The position numbers were made by a program, and so were the translations under genes. Shown in pieces: positions 22,140 through 33,240 of a DNA stretch of 64,000 nt. Source of the stretch: Heterobasidion occidentale (taxonomy: Eukaryota; Basidiomycota; Agaricomycetes; Russulales; Bondarzewiaceae); the NCBI GenBank assembly GCA_039111635.1, contig JBCAQO010000014.1, forward strand, positions 2,480,001 through 2,544,000. Direction: 5' to 3'. The notes beneath the pieces were generated by a model. It did no database searches and was not told the DNA's origin. It worked only from the letters and a program-made list of their open reading frames with translations. How positions within the stretch are numbered: the first letter of the stretch is position 1; each line of letters starts with the position of its first letter.

Positions 22140-23300
22140 CTGGCAGTTTAACGTCGTGCTAGACGTCTGTAGTTTTGCGTCTTTGCAGACGTCCTCTAGT
22201 TTATCCTTAAGTCTTCGTGGACTGAGGCTAGTTTATACATAAGTTGTCGCGGACTGCCCTGCTAGTTTAAACCAAGGTCGTTGCGGACCTATCCATCTCC
22301 CAACGTAGGAGTACCTGTAAACAAGACAGCAGGCCTTTCTGCGCGCCGGAACATTCATCAGTGATGCGCATAGGGCCATAGACCAGTTCCTCCTTCTTGA
22401 CAGGGTTCCCATTGAGGAAAGATGGTGACGGTTTATACTATATCAAACCGGATAACTTATAGAGTTGCCAGAATAGACTTTGGGAGCCTATTTTGACACA
22501 ATTCACATGGCCCTGTAGACAAAGGGCAGCTCAGTTTAGCGTCATGAAGGACGGTTGTAGTTTATAGTCATTGCAGATGTCCTGCTATCGCCTGGCTTGA
22601 ACCTCCCGAGCCTTGATAGATTTAATCCTCCAGGGTGAGGGTAGTTTAAGGTCATTTCGGACTACTGTAGCTGGAAGCGGTAATTCCAGCTTCAGTACGA
22701 TCCCTAGAACAGAGGGACAATAGTTTATCGTCATTGCGGACTAGATCAACATCGTGGTGTCAACAACGATGTCAATCAACATCTCCTGTGCTGAAAGGAG
22801 TGGTAGTTTAACGTCTTTGTGGACGTAGCAATGCCAAAACATATCTCATGTTTGGACACTGCTCATGACCCTGTAAAGGAAAGGGTAATCCCAGTTTAAC
22901 GTCATGGAGGACGTCGCAACCTGAGGCACGATCCCAGTTGCCTCTTGACTGGCCCTTGAAGCGGAATCCTTGCTTCGGACTTCAAGGGTAGAATGGGCAC
23001 ACCATGGAGTAGTTGTGGTTCTGCAGAACGACTGACAACCCGCTCCATGTCCCCAAACCCCTCGCACGGAATTGAACCATGTTGACCCCATATTCTTTTA
23101 CTGTAGGGTGTATGGAATATGGAAGCGCCTTGACCTAGTTGGCAGGGTTCTGCAACGGTGGGGGCCCTCCCTTCCACTGTCTGCCGGAATGCAACCACGT
23201 TCCGAGGGTTGTTTGGTAGCTTTAACGTCGTTCCGGACGGTAACTAGTTTATAGTCATTGCGGACCAAGCCTTTCGTAGTTTTACATTGTTACGGATGTA
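22140..23300 (-). repeat. Interspersed stem-loop motif array in element B
   Basis: About 14 copies of the TAGTTTA...GTC...GAC word. Examples start near 22143, 22169, 22197, 22229, 22262, 22533, 22558, 22643, 22722, 22805, 22893, 23219, 23244 and 23278. Several copies have longer complementary arms than in element A (for example AACGTC-TTTGTG-GACGT at 22809). A further copy lies at 34263, past the nested gypsy. Confidence 0.7.
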
Positions 23301-23587
23301 TATGAAGAAGGTGCCAACCTTGGCCTGTACTTGTGGGTAGGATAGTGCAGCTACTCACTACCCCTCCAGTGGTACGCTTGATTGAGAGGGGACCAATCCT
23401 CCCATCGGTGCCCCATTTGATTTCGCAGTGGGCATCTGTGCCAGTGGCACTTTCTTCTTTATAATCCACTCCACAAACGATTCACTTCCTTGTTCCACAA
23501 TTGACTTGGATTTGATACAGAGCGCTCCGGTTCCCAAACCGAGCCTCGCCGATGTTTCCCTTCATCGGTCCAGGGTTTGAGTGGATA

Positions 23588-23592
23588 CCTAT
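23588..23592. repeat. Target-site duplication, left copy (CCTAT)
   Basis: The five bases before the LTR at 23593 equal the five after the LTR ending at 33982. A 5-bp duplication is the normal product of Ty3/gypsy integrase and shows the element is one insertion with both ends kept. Confidence 0.9.
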
Positions 23593-24426
23593 TGTTAGGA
23601 CCGCGTCCTAACACGTGCTTCGCACGTGAATGGATGGGCTGGTCAAGTGCTTCGGACTTGCTGCAGACTCGGACCGCTTTCCATGACTCCTTACCATTTA
23701 CATGCTGATGCATGAACGCTGACCTCTAGTTCCTGATTCTTGATGTGGACAGACATTGGTTCCTGACCCCCGTTCCTGGTTCTTGATCGATCGAAGATGT
23801 GGATGGACATTAGTGATTCGGATTACTATATTTGGTTATATGGCAGGTCGATGAGGCATTCTAGCTTACGGATCTCGATCGTTGACTTCGGTACCTGAGA
23901 AGCGCACAGACCAGATCTGATCCTGCCCTAGACACTTCTGTACGTAAATAGCCGAGATGAGCTTCTAAGAAGCTCAGCTCGTTCACCTGTAATACACTCG
24001 ATCTCTGCACTGCACCCGGCGTCTGGCTACCTTCTTAGCCCACGCTTCGTGATCTCTGTCAGATCTGAGAAACTCTTTGCACGGTCTGACGAAGCACTGG
24101 ACTCGTCTCCCTTCCCTCCCCTCCCTCTACTCATCCGCTTCTATACCGGGCTAGCTGCCTACCGTGTTCTCAGTTGGACACCCCCTCGTGTCATCTGTTG
24201 GACAGGAGAAGATCATCCGGTTCCTCCTCATCATCGAGAAGACCTCGAAGATCACCTTCTCAATCTCTTCGAGAACAAAGCCGACAGCGACCCCGAGTTC
24301 CTCGAAAGAGCCCAAAGACGATCCATCGTCTTCATCCATTGGAGTCTACGACTATACGAACCAGTGGAGGTTTAGCCTAGGGACCCCTTCGTGCATCGGT
24401 GCACGTGATAGGTCTCCGACCTAACA
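23593..24426 (+). repeat. 5' LTR of the nested gypsy element
   Basis: 834 nt, starting TGTTAGG and ending CCTAACA. The first 21 nt are a perfect hairpin with arms TGTTAGGAC and GTCCTAACA and loop CGC. A second perfect hairpin follows, with arms CACGTGC and GCACGTG and loop TTC. By eye it differs from the 3' LTR at roughly fifteen to twenty places, many of them single-base indels in short homopolymers. Confidence 0.9.
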
Positions 24427-24427
24427 C

Positions 24428-25746
24428 TTGAACGAGCTCTTTTATCCCTACTCTATTCAAGCTGGATCCCCAGCAGCGACAGCTCTTTCTCTCATCCGTC
24501 AACAACATTTTAGCAATCGCCAACAGGGTAAACCTAACGGCACCCCAGCAGCGACTCCTCAAGTTAGAATAAACAACCCCGGAGCTATAGAGGTCGCAAG
24601 ACACCGGAACCCAGGAAAGGTTTATTCAGGAATAGCCACACTCAGGCTACAACAAGCACCCGAAATATTTATAGACCTCCTTAAAACTGGATATAGATTT
24701 TCCGGGATTTGCTTCGTCAACGAACCAAAGACACCGTTCACCCTCACGGACAACGGAGAGCCCGACGTCATCAGAGCAAGGAACTGCGTCGAGATACACG
24801 ACGGAAGACCAGACGATTTCCCCATCGCCGTTATCCCCGATCTCAGAAGAACCATCGCAAGGAATATCGACACAGACGGAATCAGAGCGGAACTCGTCAA
24901 GACAAAGGAGAACAGAGACCACGTCTCAATCCTCATCCACTGGACCTTCTCCTCAACCTAGGAAGACACACTGGAAGCTCCTAACTCCCCACCAGTCCGA
25001 ACAGAAATTGAAGGGATCGTTTTTGTTGTCAGAAGAGGAGAGTTCGCCCACAAAACTTATCATCTCAGGACCCTCATCTCGGGACACACATTCTCCGAGA
25101 TCATCCAGCTCATCGACCAAATTGATATTTCCGTCAACGAAATTATCAAAAGGACCCAGACTTACAGGAAGCACTACAGGCAGGAAGAAGACAGGCAGTA
25201 CCCTTCTTCTTCAAAGAATAAAGAACAACGGACGAAGTCGCAGCGGGATATCCTCCCGGCTACAGAACAGACCCAGCAGAAGTCTACGGAGATTTACCCG
25301 AAGACGTCGACAAGGACCAACTTTATTACGACGAAGGGAAAGAACACTTCTACTACGCGGGATTCCTCACCGGATTCTTCAAAGACCAAGGAAAGAGCGA
25401 ATACGAATACGCAGCTTGGGGAGGAGAGACCGTCCCCGCACGACCCGACCTACACCTTGTTAAGATCGAGGACTACATCGCGAGAAAGACCTTCGACAAG
25501 CCTGAATCACCGACAAATAGGCATCGTGACTCGCCAAGACCGCACATACATACTCTACCCAGAGAAACAGCCAGTGGAAGTCGAATCTCTAGAAGAAACA
25601 CGCCCGCTGCATCCCCCTTACAAGAAACCACTCCCCAAGAAGACTTCCGAGCCCCAACACCGGAGTTTGTCCCCGAACCGGAGTATTTTGAAGCACCAAG
25701 TGGAAATCCGGAACCACCTGACGATCCAGAGCCCCCGCCCGATACA
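24428..25746 (+). pseudogene. N-terminal extension of gag in the nested gypsy, frame-broken
   Basis: Open stretches in successive frames join into one polypeptide upstream of the capsid. It begins MNELFYPYSIQAGSPAATAL, contains GYRFSGICFVNEPKTPFTL (about 24690-24745) and EGIVFVVRRGEFAHKTYHL (about 25012), then KDQLYYDEGKEHFYYAGFL (about 25312-25370) and LHLVKIEDYIARKTFDKP (about 25452-25504). It runs through a Pro/Glu-rich linker into the capsid ORF. I do not recognise the domain; it is some 440 residues, unusually long for a gag leader. Three or more single-base frame changes break it. Confidence 0.55.
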
Positions 25747-26766
25747 ATGTCGGCAGATACTGGAGGTAATGAGTCCAAGGGACCAGCTATGGCCAAACCC
25801 ACCACCTTCAATGGAAACAGAAAACGAACCGAGCAATTCCTCCACGAAATCGATTTAATGTTCCTGGCTAGGAAGAAGGATTATGCGAACGAATTCGCCA
25901 AAATCGCTTACGCTCTATCGTATATGAAGGAAGGCTCGGCAGGGATATGGGCAAGAAACTTTACTCAGGCCAGGAACACGCTGAAGGATTGGAACAGATA
26001 TACTTGGGCAGATACGGTCGGCTTCACATCCGTCCGCAAAAAGATAGCCACCGACTTCGAGGAGTTCAACAAAGAAGCCGATGCTCGCGACAAACTGGCC
26101 CGAGTCAATCAAGGAAAAGAATCATTTAACACCTACCTTCAGCTGTTTGAACAGCTCGCAGCACTTGCTGGTGTAGACGGAGAAACCAAGAAAACCCATT
26201 TCCTGCGAGGACTCAAGTGGGAGTTGGCAAAAGGAATTTATGAAGATCCCTCTGCAGACGGGACATGGGAAGAACTAATCGAGAAGGCCAAAAAACACGA
26301 AAGAATGCGCATCGCAAGGGACCGAGCATACGACCTCCGAAAAGGAAAATTCCAAATCTACACTCCGCGTACCTTTTACGACGAGAGGGCACCCCCAAGG
26401 CACGATAGGGAGCCCCAATACGAACCTATGGATGTAGATGCAGCGGAAATGGAGGCCGACGCTGTCCGAACTCGCTTCAAGAAGCTTACCCCGGCAGAGA
26501 GAGATCGACTTGCCAAAGAAGGCAAGTGCTTCTTTTGCAAGAAGCCCGGGCATATGGCGCGCAACTGTCCTTCTCGACCCAAGAGAAGATTCCAACCCCC
26601 TCGTCGCAGACCAGTGCGCGAAGCAGAAATGGACGAAGGACAATTCGACGATGAAGACGTCGAAGAAGGAAAAAACAGAGTCAACCACATCCGCCAGATG
26701 ATGATGGGACTCAGCATGGAAGAAATCGAGGAAGTTCGAGCCTTTAGCGACTCGAAGAATTTTTAA
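25747..26766 (+). CDS. Gag (capsid and zinc knuckle) of the nested gypsy
   Basis: 339 codons, open throughout. The capsid-like domain has FNGNRKRTEQFLHEIDLMF (residues about 19-37), KIAYALSYMKEGSAGIWARN and FEEFNKEADARDKLARVNQG, then FLRGLKWELAKGIYEDP. A CX2CX4HX4C zinc knuckle, CFFCKKPGHMARNC, starts at residue 261, followed by basic PSRPKRRFQPPRRRP. The tail is acidic. Protease follows in another frame 24 nt past the stop, so pol expression would need frameshifting or readthrough unless the break is an error. The methionine used is probably internal to a longer gag, because reading continues upstream in frame. Confidence 0.85.
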   Translation: MSADTGGNESKGPAMAKPTTFNGNRKRTEQFLHEIDLMFLARKKDYANEFAKIAYALSYMKEGSAGIWARNFTQARNTLKDWNRYTWADTVGFTSVRKKIATDFEEFNKEADARDKLARVNQGKESFNTYLQLFEQLAALAGVDGETKKTHFLRGLKWELAKGIYEDPSADGTWEELIEKAKKHERMRIARDRAYDLRKGKFQIYTPRTFYDERAPPRHDREPQYEPMDVDAAEMEADAVRTRFKKLTPAERDRLAKEGKCFFCKKPGHMARNCPSRPKRRFQPPRRRPVREAEMDEGQFDDEDVEEGKNRVNHIRQMMMGLSMEEIEEVRAFSDSKNF

Positions 26767-26789
26767 GGCCTCTCCCATCGGCAGCGGAT

Positions 26790-27360
26790 GTGGAGAGTAG
26801 GATTCTTGCAGGAAATCGGTACGCTCCTCTGGCCAGTAAAGATGCTGACCAAGAGCATGGACATCCAGATGTATTGTATCTTTCGGAAATGAAATCACAT
26901 GGTGCACCATCCCTCCGACTCGAGACAATGCTCATAGGCAAGAATAGAAAAGCTGCTACACAGGCACTAGTGGACAGTGGAGCCACCGGAATCTTCATGC
27001 ACCCTCGCTTCGTAGAAGCACATCGAATCACTACACACAAAACCCCCACCCCTATCCCAGTCAGTACGGTCCAGAACACCGAGTTCAAGGGAGGACCTAT
27101 TACACGATTCGCCAACCTCAAACTACAGGTTTAGGCGAAAAAGGGGGGTCGCATACAGAATCAGCAAGATTCTATATCGCGGAAATAGGAAAAGAGACGT
27201 CATTTTAGGAACCGACTGGTTATTAGAACATAACCCAGAAGTCGACTGGCATGCCTACGGGCTACACTTCACCAGATGCCCGCCCTCCTGCCAAATAAAA
27301 GGAGGACCGGTAAAAGCTAGAAGAGCTACAAGAAAACCAGGACGTCCTAAACCAAGCATA
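26790..27360 (+). pseudogene. Aspartic protease region of the nested gypsy
   Basis: Contains the retropepsin active site ATQALVDSGATGIFMHPRFV (about 26960-27015), with intact D-S-G-A. After a stop at about 27132 it continues in another frame with DVILGTDWLLEHNPEVDWH, the usual second block. The catalytic Asp is present. Only the frame is broken, next to the run GAAAAAGGGGGG, so a base-call error is possible. Confidence 0.8.
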
Positions 27361-28785
27361 CGGCGCATGGAAACAGTACCGCAAACGGGCGACTACTCAA
27401 TACCAGTGCAAAAGCCGGGAAAAGCAGTACCAGGCCGGAAAGTGGGAAACACCACAGTACCACATCCGCGGACAATACCTACAAGTCCGGAGTTCACAAC
27501 TCGAAGGTTGAATGCTGAACGTCTGAAGGCCCGAACCAGAAATTATAAGGTTCCGACATGGGCTGAAGAAGACGTTCCGGAGGACGGTGACGGACTTCCG
27601 GCACTTCCCTCCAAGGATCTTGAAGAAGATGGAGTCTATCTTGTTAGATGCCTGGATACGGGAACATTACAGGCACTGGAATTATACAACGACTCCGAAG
27701 AAGGCGTCGACATACATCGCGCCGAAACCACGGAACTTCCATATGCCAATACACCGGCTCAAGGAAGCAAACCTGTCAAAGCACCGACAGGAAAACAAAC
27801 AAAGCACACCAACTCACAAAGACTGGCAGAAGAAGCCGCCAAAGGAAAACCGAACTATCCTTCGAAGAAATAGTGCCGAAGGAATACTGGAATTATAGGA
27901 AGGTTTTCGAAGGTCGACCAAAGGGACAGCTACCGCTCTCTCGACCTTGGGATCACAAGATAGAGATCAAGGAAGGAATGGATCACTCGCTCAAACCCAA
28001 GCTATACAGTCTTAGCCCTGGAGAGCAAGTGGAACTCAAGAAATTCATAGACGAAAACCTCCAGAAAGGATTCATCAGAGAATCCAAATCGCACATGGCA
28101 TCCCCATTCTTCTTCATCAAGAAAAAGAACGGGAAACTACGACCAGTAATGGATTATCGCAAACTCAATGAAATAACAATCAAGAACAAGTACCCTTTGC
28201 CGATTATTCAAGAATTACTGGACCTTCTAGCCGAAGCCGTATTACTTTTCACTAATGGATGTCGATACAGGATATAACAACGTACGCATGAAGGAAGGAA
28301 GCGAGAAACTAGCCGCGTTCGTCACCAATCTAGGAATGTACGAACCTCTGGTGATGTTCTTTGGATTAACCAACTCGCCGGCAACATTCCAAACTATGAT
28401 GAACGCCCTCTTCAAAGACCTCATCTACGCCGGATTAGTGGCAATCTATATGGACGACATCCTAGTATTCTCTAAAACGATGGACGATCACATCAAGACG
28501 GTTCGAAAGGTTTTACAGATCTTACAAGACAACGACCTGTACCTACAACCCTCGAAGTGCCACTTCCACAAAAAGAAAATCGACTATCTCGGATATGTTA
28601 TATCACACGGACATCTGGAAATGGACCCGATTAAAGTAGCCGGCATTATGGACTGGCCGACCCTGGAAAAGTCAAGAAGTGCAATCATTTTTAGGGTTTT
28701 GCAACTTTTATCGCAGATTTATCAAAGATTACTCAAAGATAGCACGACCGCTATTTGAGTTAACACAGAAAGAACGCACCTGGGA
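27361..28785 (+). pseudogene. Reverse transcriptase of the nested gypsy, frame-broken
   Basis: After a protease-RT linker (27367-27873), RT reads in pieces: SRPWDHKIEIKEGMDH, SHMASPFFFIKKKNGKLRPV, MDYRKLNEITIKNKYPLPII, then in the next frame DVDTGYNNVRMKEGSEKLAA, FGLTNSPATFQTMMN and the catalytic IYMDDILVFS (about 28447), then CHFHKKKIDYLGYVISHGH and FLGFCNFYRRFI. All three catalytic aspartates can be read (the first in MDVDTG, two in YMDD). Frame changes lie near 27870, 28245, 28670 and 28830. Confidence 0.85.
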
Positions 28786-29427
28786 TTGGACACCAGCATG
28801 CGAAGAAGCGTTTCAAACGCTAAAACGAATATTACAGAATCTCCGGTGCTCGTTATGCCAGACACAAGGAACCCGTTTCGCATTGAATGCGACGCTTCCG
28901 ACTTCGCCACCGGAGCAGTCTTATCACAAGTCGCCAAAGATGGAAAATGGCACCCATGTGCTTATATTTCCAAGTCGCTCTCACCAACAGAACGCAACTA
29001 CCCAATCTATGATAAAGAGTTGCTAGCGGTCGTTCGAGCTTTTGAAGCTTGGCGACACTATTTGGAGGGCGCCGACCACCCGGTAGACGTCTGGACGGAC
29101 CACAAGAACCTCGAATGGTTCCGTTCAAGCCAGAAACTAAACCGTCGACAAGCACGATGGTCACTCTACCTCTCGCGTTTCGACTACAAGTTGACGCACA
29201 AGGCAGGAGTCACTAATAAATCCGACGGTCTGTCACGGCGTCCAGACCATAAAAAGGGGGTGGAATTTGACAATTCAGGCGAAACACTCTTGGAGCCCAA
29301 ACTTTTCAATAACACAGAAAAGATCCGAAGACCTTTGCAGAAATCAATGCCATTAATACAGACAACAGTTGGGACCCTCATCAAATACTTCACATTAGGG
29401 CAACTGGACGAGGAGGCGTTACCATAA
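28786..29427 (+). pseudogene. RNase H of the nested gypsy
   Basis: Open 213 codons. FRIECDASDFATGAVLSQ, YDKELLAVVRAFEAWRHYL and DVWTDHKNLEWF provide the conserved Asp, Glu and Asp, all intact, in contrast to the older copy at 9134-9960. RQARWSLYLSRFDYKLTHK follows, then a linker toward integrase. Only its joins to neighbouring pol pieces are broken. Confidence 0.85.
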
Positions 29428-31147
29428 TAGATGAAGACCTCCGGAAACGAATCATTGAAGAAAACAGGAAAGACGAATGGCTATTAGAAACCTTAGCCAA
29501 GATTAAAACCTTAGGACCTCGAAACATGAAGAAAGGTTTACAAGAATGGAACGAAGAAGAAGGATTGGTCCTTCATCGAGGAAAATATATGTTCCTCGAA
29601 CGAACAACTTCGTCAAGATATCATCAAACTAAACCATGACAATCTAGCAGCAGGACATCCAGGACAAAGGGGAACTCTAGCATTAGTCGGACAAGAATTC
29701 ACTTGGCCAGGAATATCAAACACAGTGCACCAATATGTGGAAGGATGCGCCATCTGTCAATCCACCAAGAACGACACACATCCTACCATGGTACCCCTAC
29801 AACCAACAGAAATCCCAGATCGACCCTTCGGAACAATAACCATGGATTTTATTACAGATCTACCAGAATCAAATGGATACGACTCACTACATGTAGTAAC
29901 CGATCGATTCACCAAAACGCAGTAATAACCCATGCCTGAAGACTATCGACTCTGATGGAACAGCCAAAATCTTGTTAGAAAACACCTGGAGACGCTATGG
30001 GCTGCCAGATAAAATCATATCGGATAGAGGAACTCAATTCGCTTCAAAAGTAGCGCAAGCCCTGCTCAAAGAATTAGGAATCAAATCTGCTTTAAGCACA
30101 GCCTATCACCCACAGACGGACGGTGCTACTGAACGAATGAATCAGGAATTAACAATACCTAAGAGCATTTTGCAGCTCTTCACAGACGATTGGGCTGGAT
30201 TAATCCCCTACGCGGAATATGCCCACAACACCCATCAGCACTCAGCCACGCAGAAGTCACCATTTGAACTTCTCCACGGATATCAACCACGGGCTTACCC
30301 AGCCATCATCGGAAACACGAATGTCCCCACCGCCGACGCTCGCCTCGAAGCTCTGCAACGTGCTAGGAAGGAAGCACAAGCCAGCCTCGAAATTGCAGCC
30401 GAAGCCATGAGGATACAGCACGACCGTTTTGGAACGGACCTGCCGCCTTTCAAGAAAGGAGATCAAGTATGGCTCGATGGGAAGAACATCCACACCGATC
30501 ACCCATCAGAGAAACTGAGACCCAAACGCTTTGGGCCATTTGAAATCACTGACACCATAGGAAATGTCAACTTCAGGTTGAAACTGCCCAACAGCTGGAA
30601 GCGCATTCACGACGTCTTCCATGCTAGTCGACTCACGCCCTACAAGGAAAACGAAGTCTATGGCCCGAACTACCCTAAACCGGCTCCGGACCTGATCGAA
30701 GGGCAAGAAGAATTCGAAGTCGAAGCCATTGTCGGAGCTAGGCGCTTCGGACGATGGAAGATCCTGCAGTACCTGATCAAATGGAAGGGCTACCCGGAAT
30801 CGGACAACTCTTGGGAAGCCGCGGCAAACGTCACTAACGCACAAGAAGCCATAAAGGACTTCTACCGCCGGCACCCTCGGGCAGTCAAAGGAATGGAAGC
30901 CTCCATTCTGGCCCTGGTGATCGAATTAGAACTCAACAGAGTAGCCGAAGAAGATCAAATCAGAAAGAAGCTCGAGAAGCATCCGATCGGAAAGAAGCTT
31001 CTCGCTACAGGATTAGCTATCCCCCAGATCATGGAAGAGATCAACAAACGAATGACGCAGCTAAAGAGCCGCCCCTGGTTCCTCGATCAAAAGTGCCACC
31101 ACCGGCGATCAACGATCGAGAAGCGCAGCCAAAGAAGCCCAATATAG
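29428..31147 (+). pseudogene. Integrase and chromodomain of the nested gypsy
   Basis: Zinc-binding region with NLAAGHPGQRGTLALVGQ and CAICQSTKN (about 29640-29770). First Asp in ITMDFITDLP (about 29840). A frame break at about 29922 follows. The second Asp is in ISDRGTQFAS (about 30020) and the Glu in GATERMNQEL (about 30125). The C-terminal part from 29972 is open for 391 codons: GDQVWLDGKN, LRPKRFGPFEITDTIGNVNF, then a chromodomain EFEVEAIVGARRFGRWKILQ, YLIKWKGYPESDNSWE, and a charged tail. All catalytic residues are present. Confidence 0.85.
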
Positions 31148-31193
31148 ATTCGTCTCGATCAAAGCTGCAGCAGAAGCGATCGGACAACTCTAA

Positions 31194-33240
31194 TTGGCGG
31201 ACTCAAGCATACCAGGAGCTACAAAAGCAGACCAACCGAGGATTGGCATGGCCAGGCAAACGACTATGACCCCTTTCGACCCCACTCTATCCACAGTAGC
31301 CGTTTACACCGTCGTCGCGACTCTTGCTCTCACCGCTGTCTCCATCGCCATCGCCCTTGTCTCGGATCGTTCACGCTGCTGCCACCATTGGCGTCTCCTC
31401 CATCGTATAAAAGACACCCTGCATCGGACAGAAACATTCCTCAGCATCCCAGCTACAACTCAAATGTCCCTTGCCCCGCACACCTTTTCTTACACAGCTC
31501 CCCCCGCTACATTCTCAGTAACATCAGAATGGCTTCCGCTACCACCTCTCCTCACGCCTCCAACACCTCCTCCCCCAACCCCTCATCCTCCGTACCATCT
31601 CTCCGCCCACTACCACACCCACGCTCATTGACGACACGGACTCGGGTTACGACAGTGAAGACGACATCCCGTCGGAAGGCGTCCCAGTCGCCGACCCCCT
31701 TACGGAGTTCGTTATTCCCCGTTTCCCGGCTGAAATGCCGAACCCACACATCGCCATTCCCCCATTGGCCTTTGCCGTTCACAACGAAAACCCGCGCTTC
31801 CGGATCCGTGCTATACCCAATCCCCTTCACGACCTCCGTCTCTACCAGGACCTGACGACGAACAATAGCATCTACCACCTCACGCTCGCAGAGGACGAGG
31901 CCCCTATTATTCTAAACCAGCCTGGCTTGAAGAACCCTCGGGCCTTCCTTTTCTATTTGCAGCAGGCAGTCTGGGCGCAAGCCTATCAAGTGTTCGCTGG
32001 ACCACTCAACCAGACCCAGGCCATCCTCCTCGCTAACCTCACCGTCACCTCCTATCGTATGAAAGGATTGATCAATCTCGCCGCCATCCGCAACGACATG
32101 GTCAATTTCCGACTGGGAGGGATATTCACCACCAGCTCCGTCCTCATACAGACGCACACCATACAAGCCTGGCTCGACGTACTCGCTCGAATCCGCTACA
32201 AGGAGAACACAATCCGTTGGTTCCGCTTCGCTGGGCATAACGGAGCGCGACTAGAGATCGAAGAGTACGTCCCCAAAGGACTACTGCCGACCCACTCCTT
32301 CCCACTTAACAGTCGAGGGGTTCACCCCATTGCGTGCTACTGGCCCGGCGGATGCACCCCGGAGGATAATGTTAGGCCCTGGGTCATGACCAAACCGGAT
32401 GTACAGGAACAGGGGTTTCACCAGATCAACGTTGAGGAACCCATGACGGTCGATCCCCCGGCTAACACCGAACCCGATCTCCCGGCGGCAGAACCCTTTC
32501 GGCCCACCGACGAAGAGACCGCCGAATTCATGCGGCCCACCAGTCCCCCTTACGACCCCGAACAAGTTGTCCGGGATCGCCAGGTACTTCGGCCGCTACC
32601 GGTACCACCCCCGTCACCCCCTGCTGTGTCCCCATCCCCCCCCCTACTCGGCGACAACATCACCCATCCTATCATTGTCGACGAAGCCTCCCCCCAGTCG
32701 CCGGACGTTCCTGTCGCAACTGAAGAAGGATGGCCTGCAGACGCACTGGACTCCGAAAACGTCTGGCCTAACCCGCCTACTCTCCCGCCTTCTCCACCCA
32801 CCGACCCCACCACTCGTACCTGCTGGGAATGTGGACGCGCCGGCCATCTCGTCGTGGGATGTCCAATCACGGGCATTCGCCAGAGAACGGACGTTACGGC
32901 GCGCGGCTTTCTTCAGGACTACGATAGGCATCGCATGCAGTCCCGGCGCCTTCGTCTGCAGATGGATAGGACGGCTGAGGAATACGGATACCACAAGCAG
33001 GCGTTGGACCATTTAATCGACACCGCTAACCTGGACGGATACCCCGCTCGAAACTTGCCCACCTACGACGAAGTCCACCTGATGAGAACCTGCCCCCATC
33101 GGTGCACCCCGCCAAGCGCCGAAGACTTGTATAGAGAGGGGGTAGTGTTAGGCCGCGTCCTAACACGTGCTTCGCACGTGAATGTGGATGGGCTGGTCAA
33201 GTGCTTCGGACTTGCTGCAGACTCGGACCGCTTTCCATGA
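31194..33240 (+). CDS. Extra ORF with zinc knuckle between integrase and 3' LTR
   Basis: The main open frame runs 31735-33240 (501 codons) and probably starts upstream. At 31529 an ATG opens MASATTSPHASNTSSPNPS, and after one frame change TLIDDTDSGYDSEDDIPSEG leads in frame to 31735. The body has LYQDLTTNNSIYHLTLAEDE and FLFYLQQAVWAQAYQVFAG, a Pro-rich acidic middle, and a CX2CX4HX4C knuckle CWECGRAGHLVVGC near residue 360. A hydrophobic segment (TLSTVAVYTVVATLALTAVS) occurs in the 31194-31631 frame and could be a separate product. The last residues run into the 3' LTR. I do not recognise the fold. The position is that of env-like genes, but a zinc knuckle argues for nucleic-acid binding. Confidence 0.6.
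33131..33145 (+). promoter_or_regulatory. Polypurine tract of the nested gypsy
   Basis: AGAGAGGGGGTAG lies directly before the 3' LTR start TGTTAGG. It overlaps the 3' end of the extra ORF, in which it is translated. Confidence 0.7.

Larger units (their letters stand above)
21309..23592 (-). mobile_element. Element B interior, part 1 (left of the nested gypsy)
   Basis: Collinear with element A (compare 21320-21760 with 17240-17700, and 22140-23300 with 18040-19190). Contains no pol. It is interrupted at 23592 by the gypsy element at 23593-33982 and resumes at 33988. The interrupted word CCTAT is duplicated on both sides. Confidence 0.75.

Noticed and set aside
18037..23300. CRISPR or tRNA-array reading of the TAGTTTA...GAC motif
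   Set aside because: Repeats are too short and variable, spacing is irregular, and there is no cloverleaf or CCA-end pattern.
31912..32876. Minus-strand frames opposite the extra ORF of the nested gypsy
   Set aside because: Shadow frames of a GC-rich coding region. The plus strand has the zinc knuckle and longer continuity.
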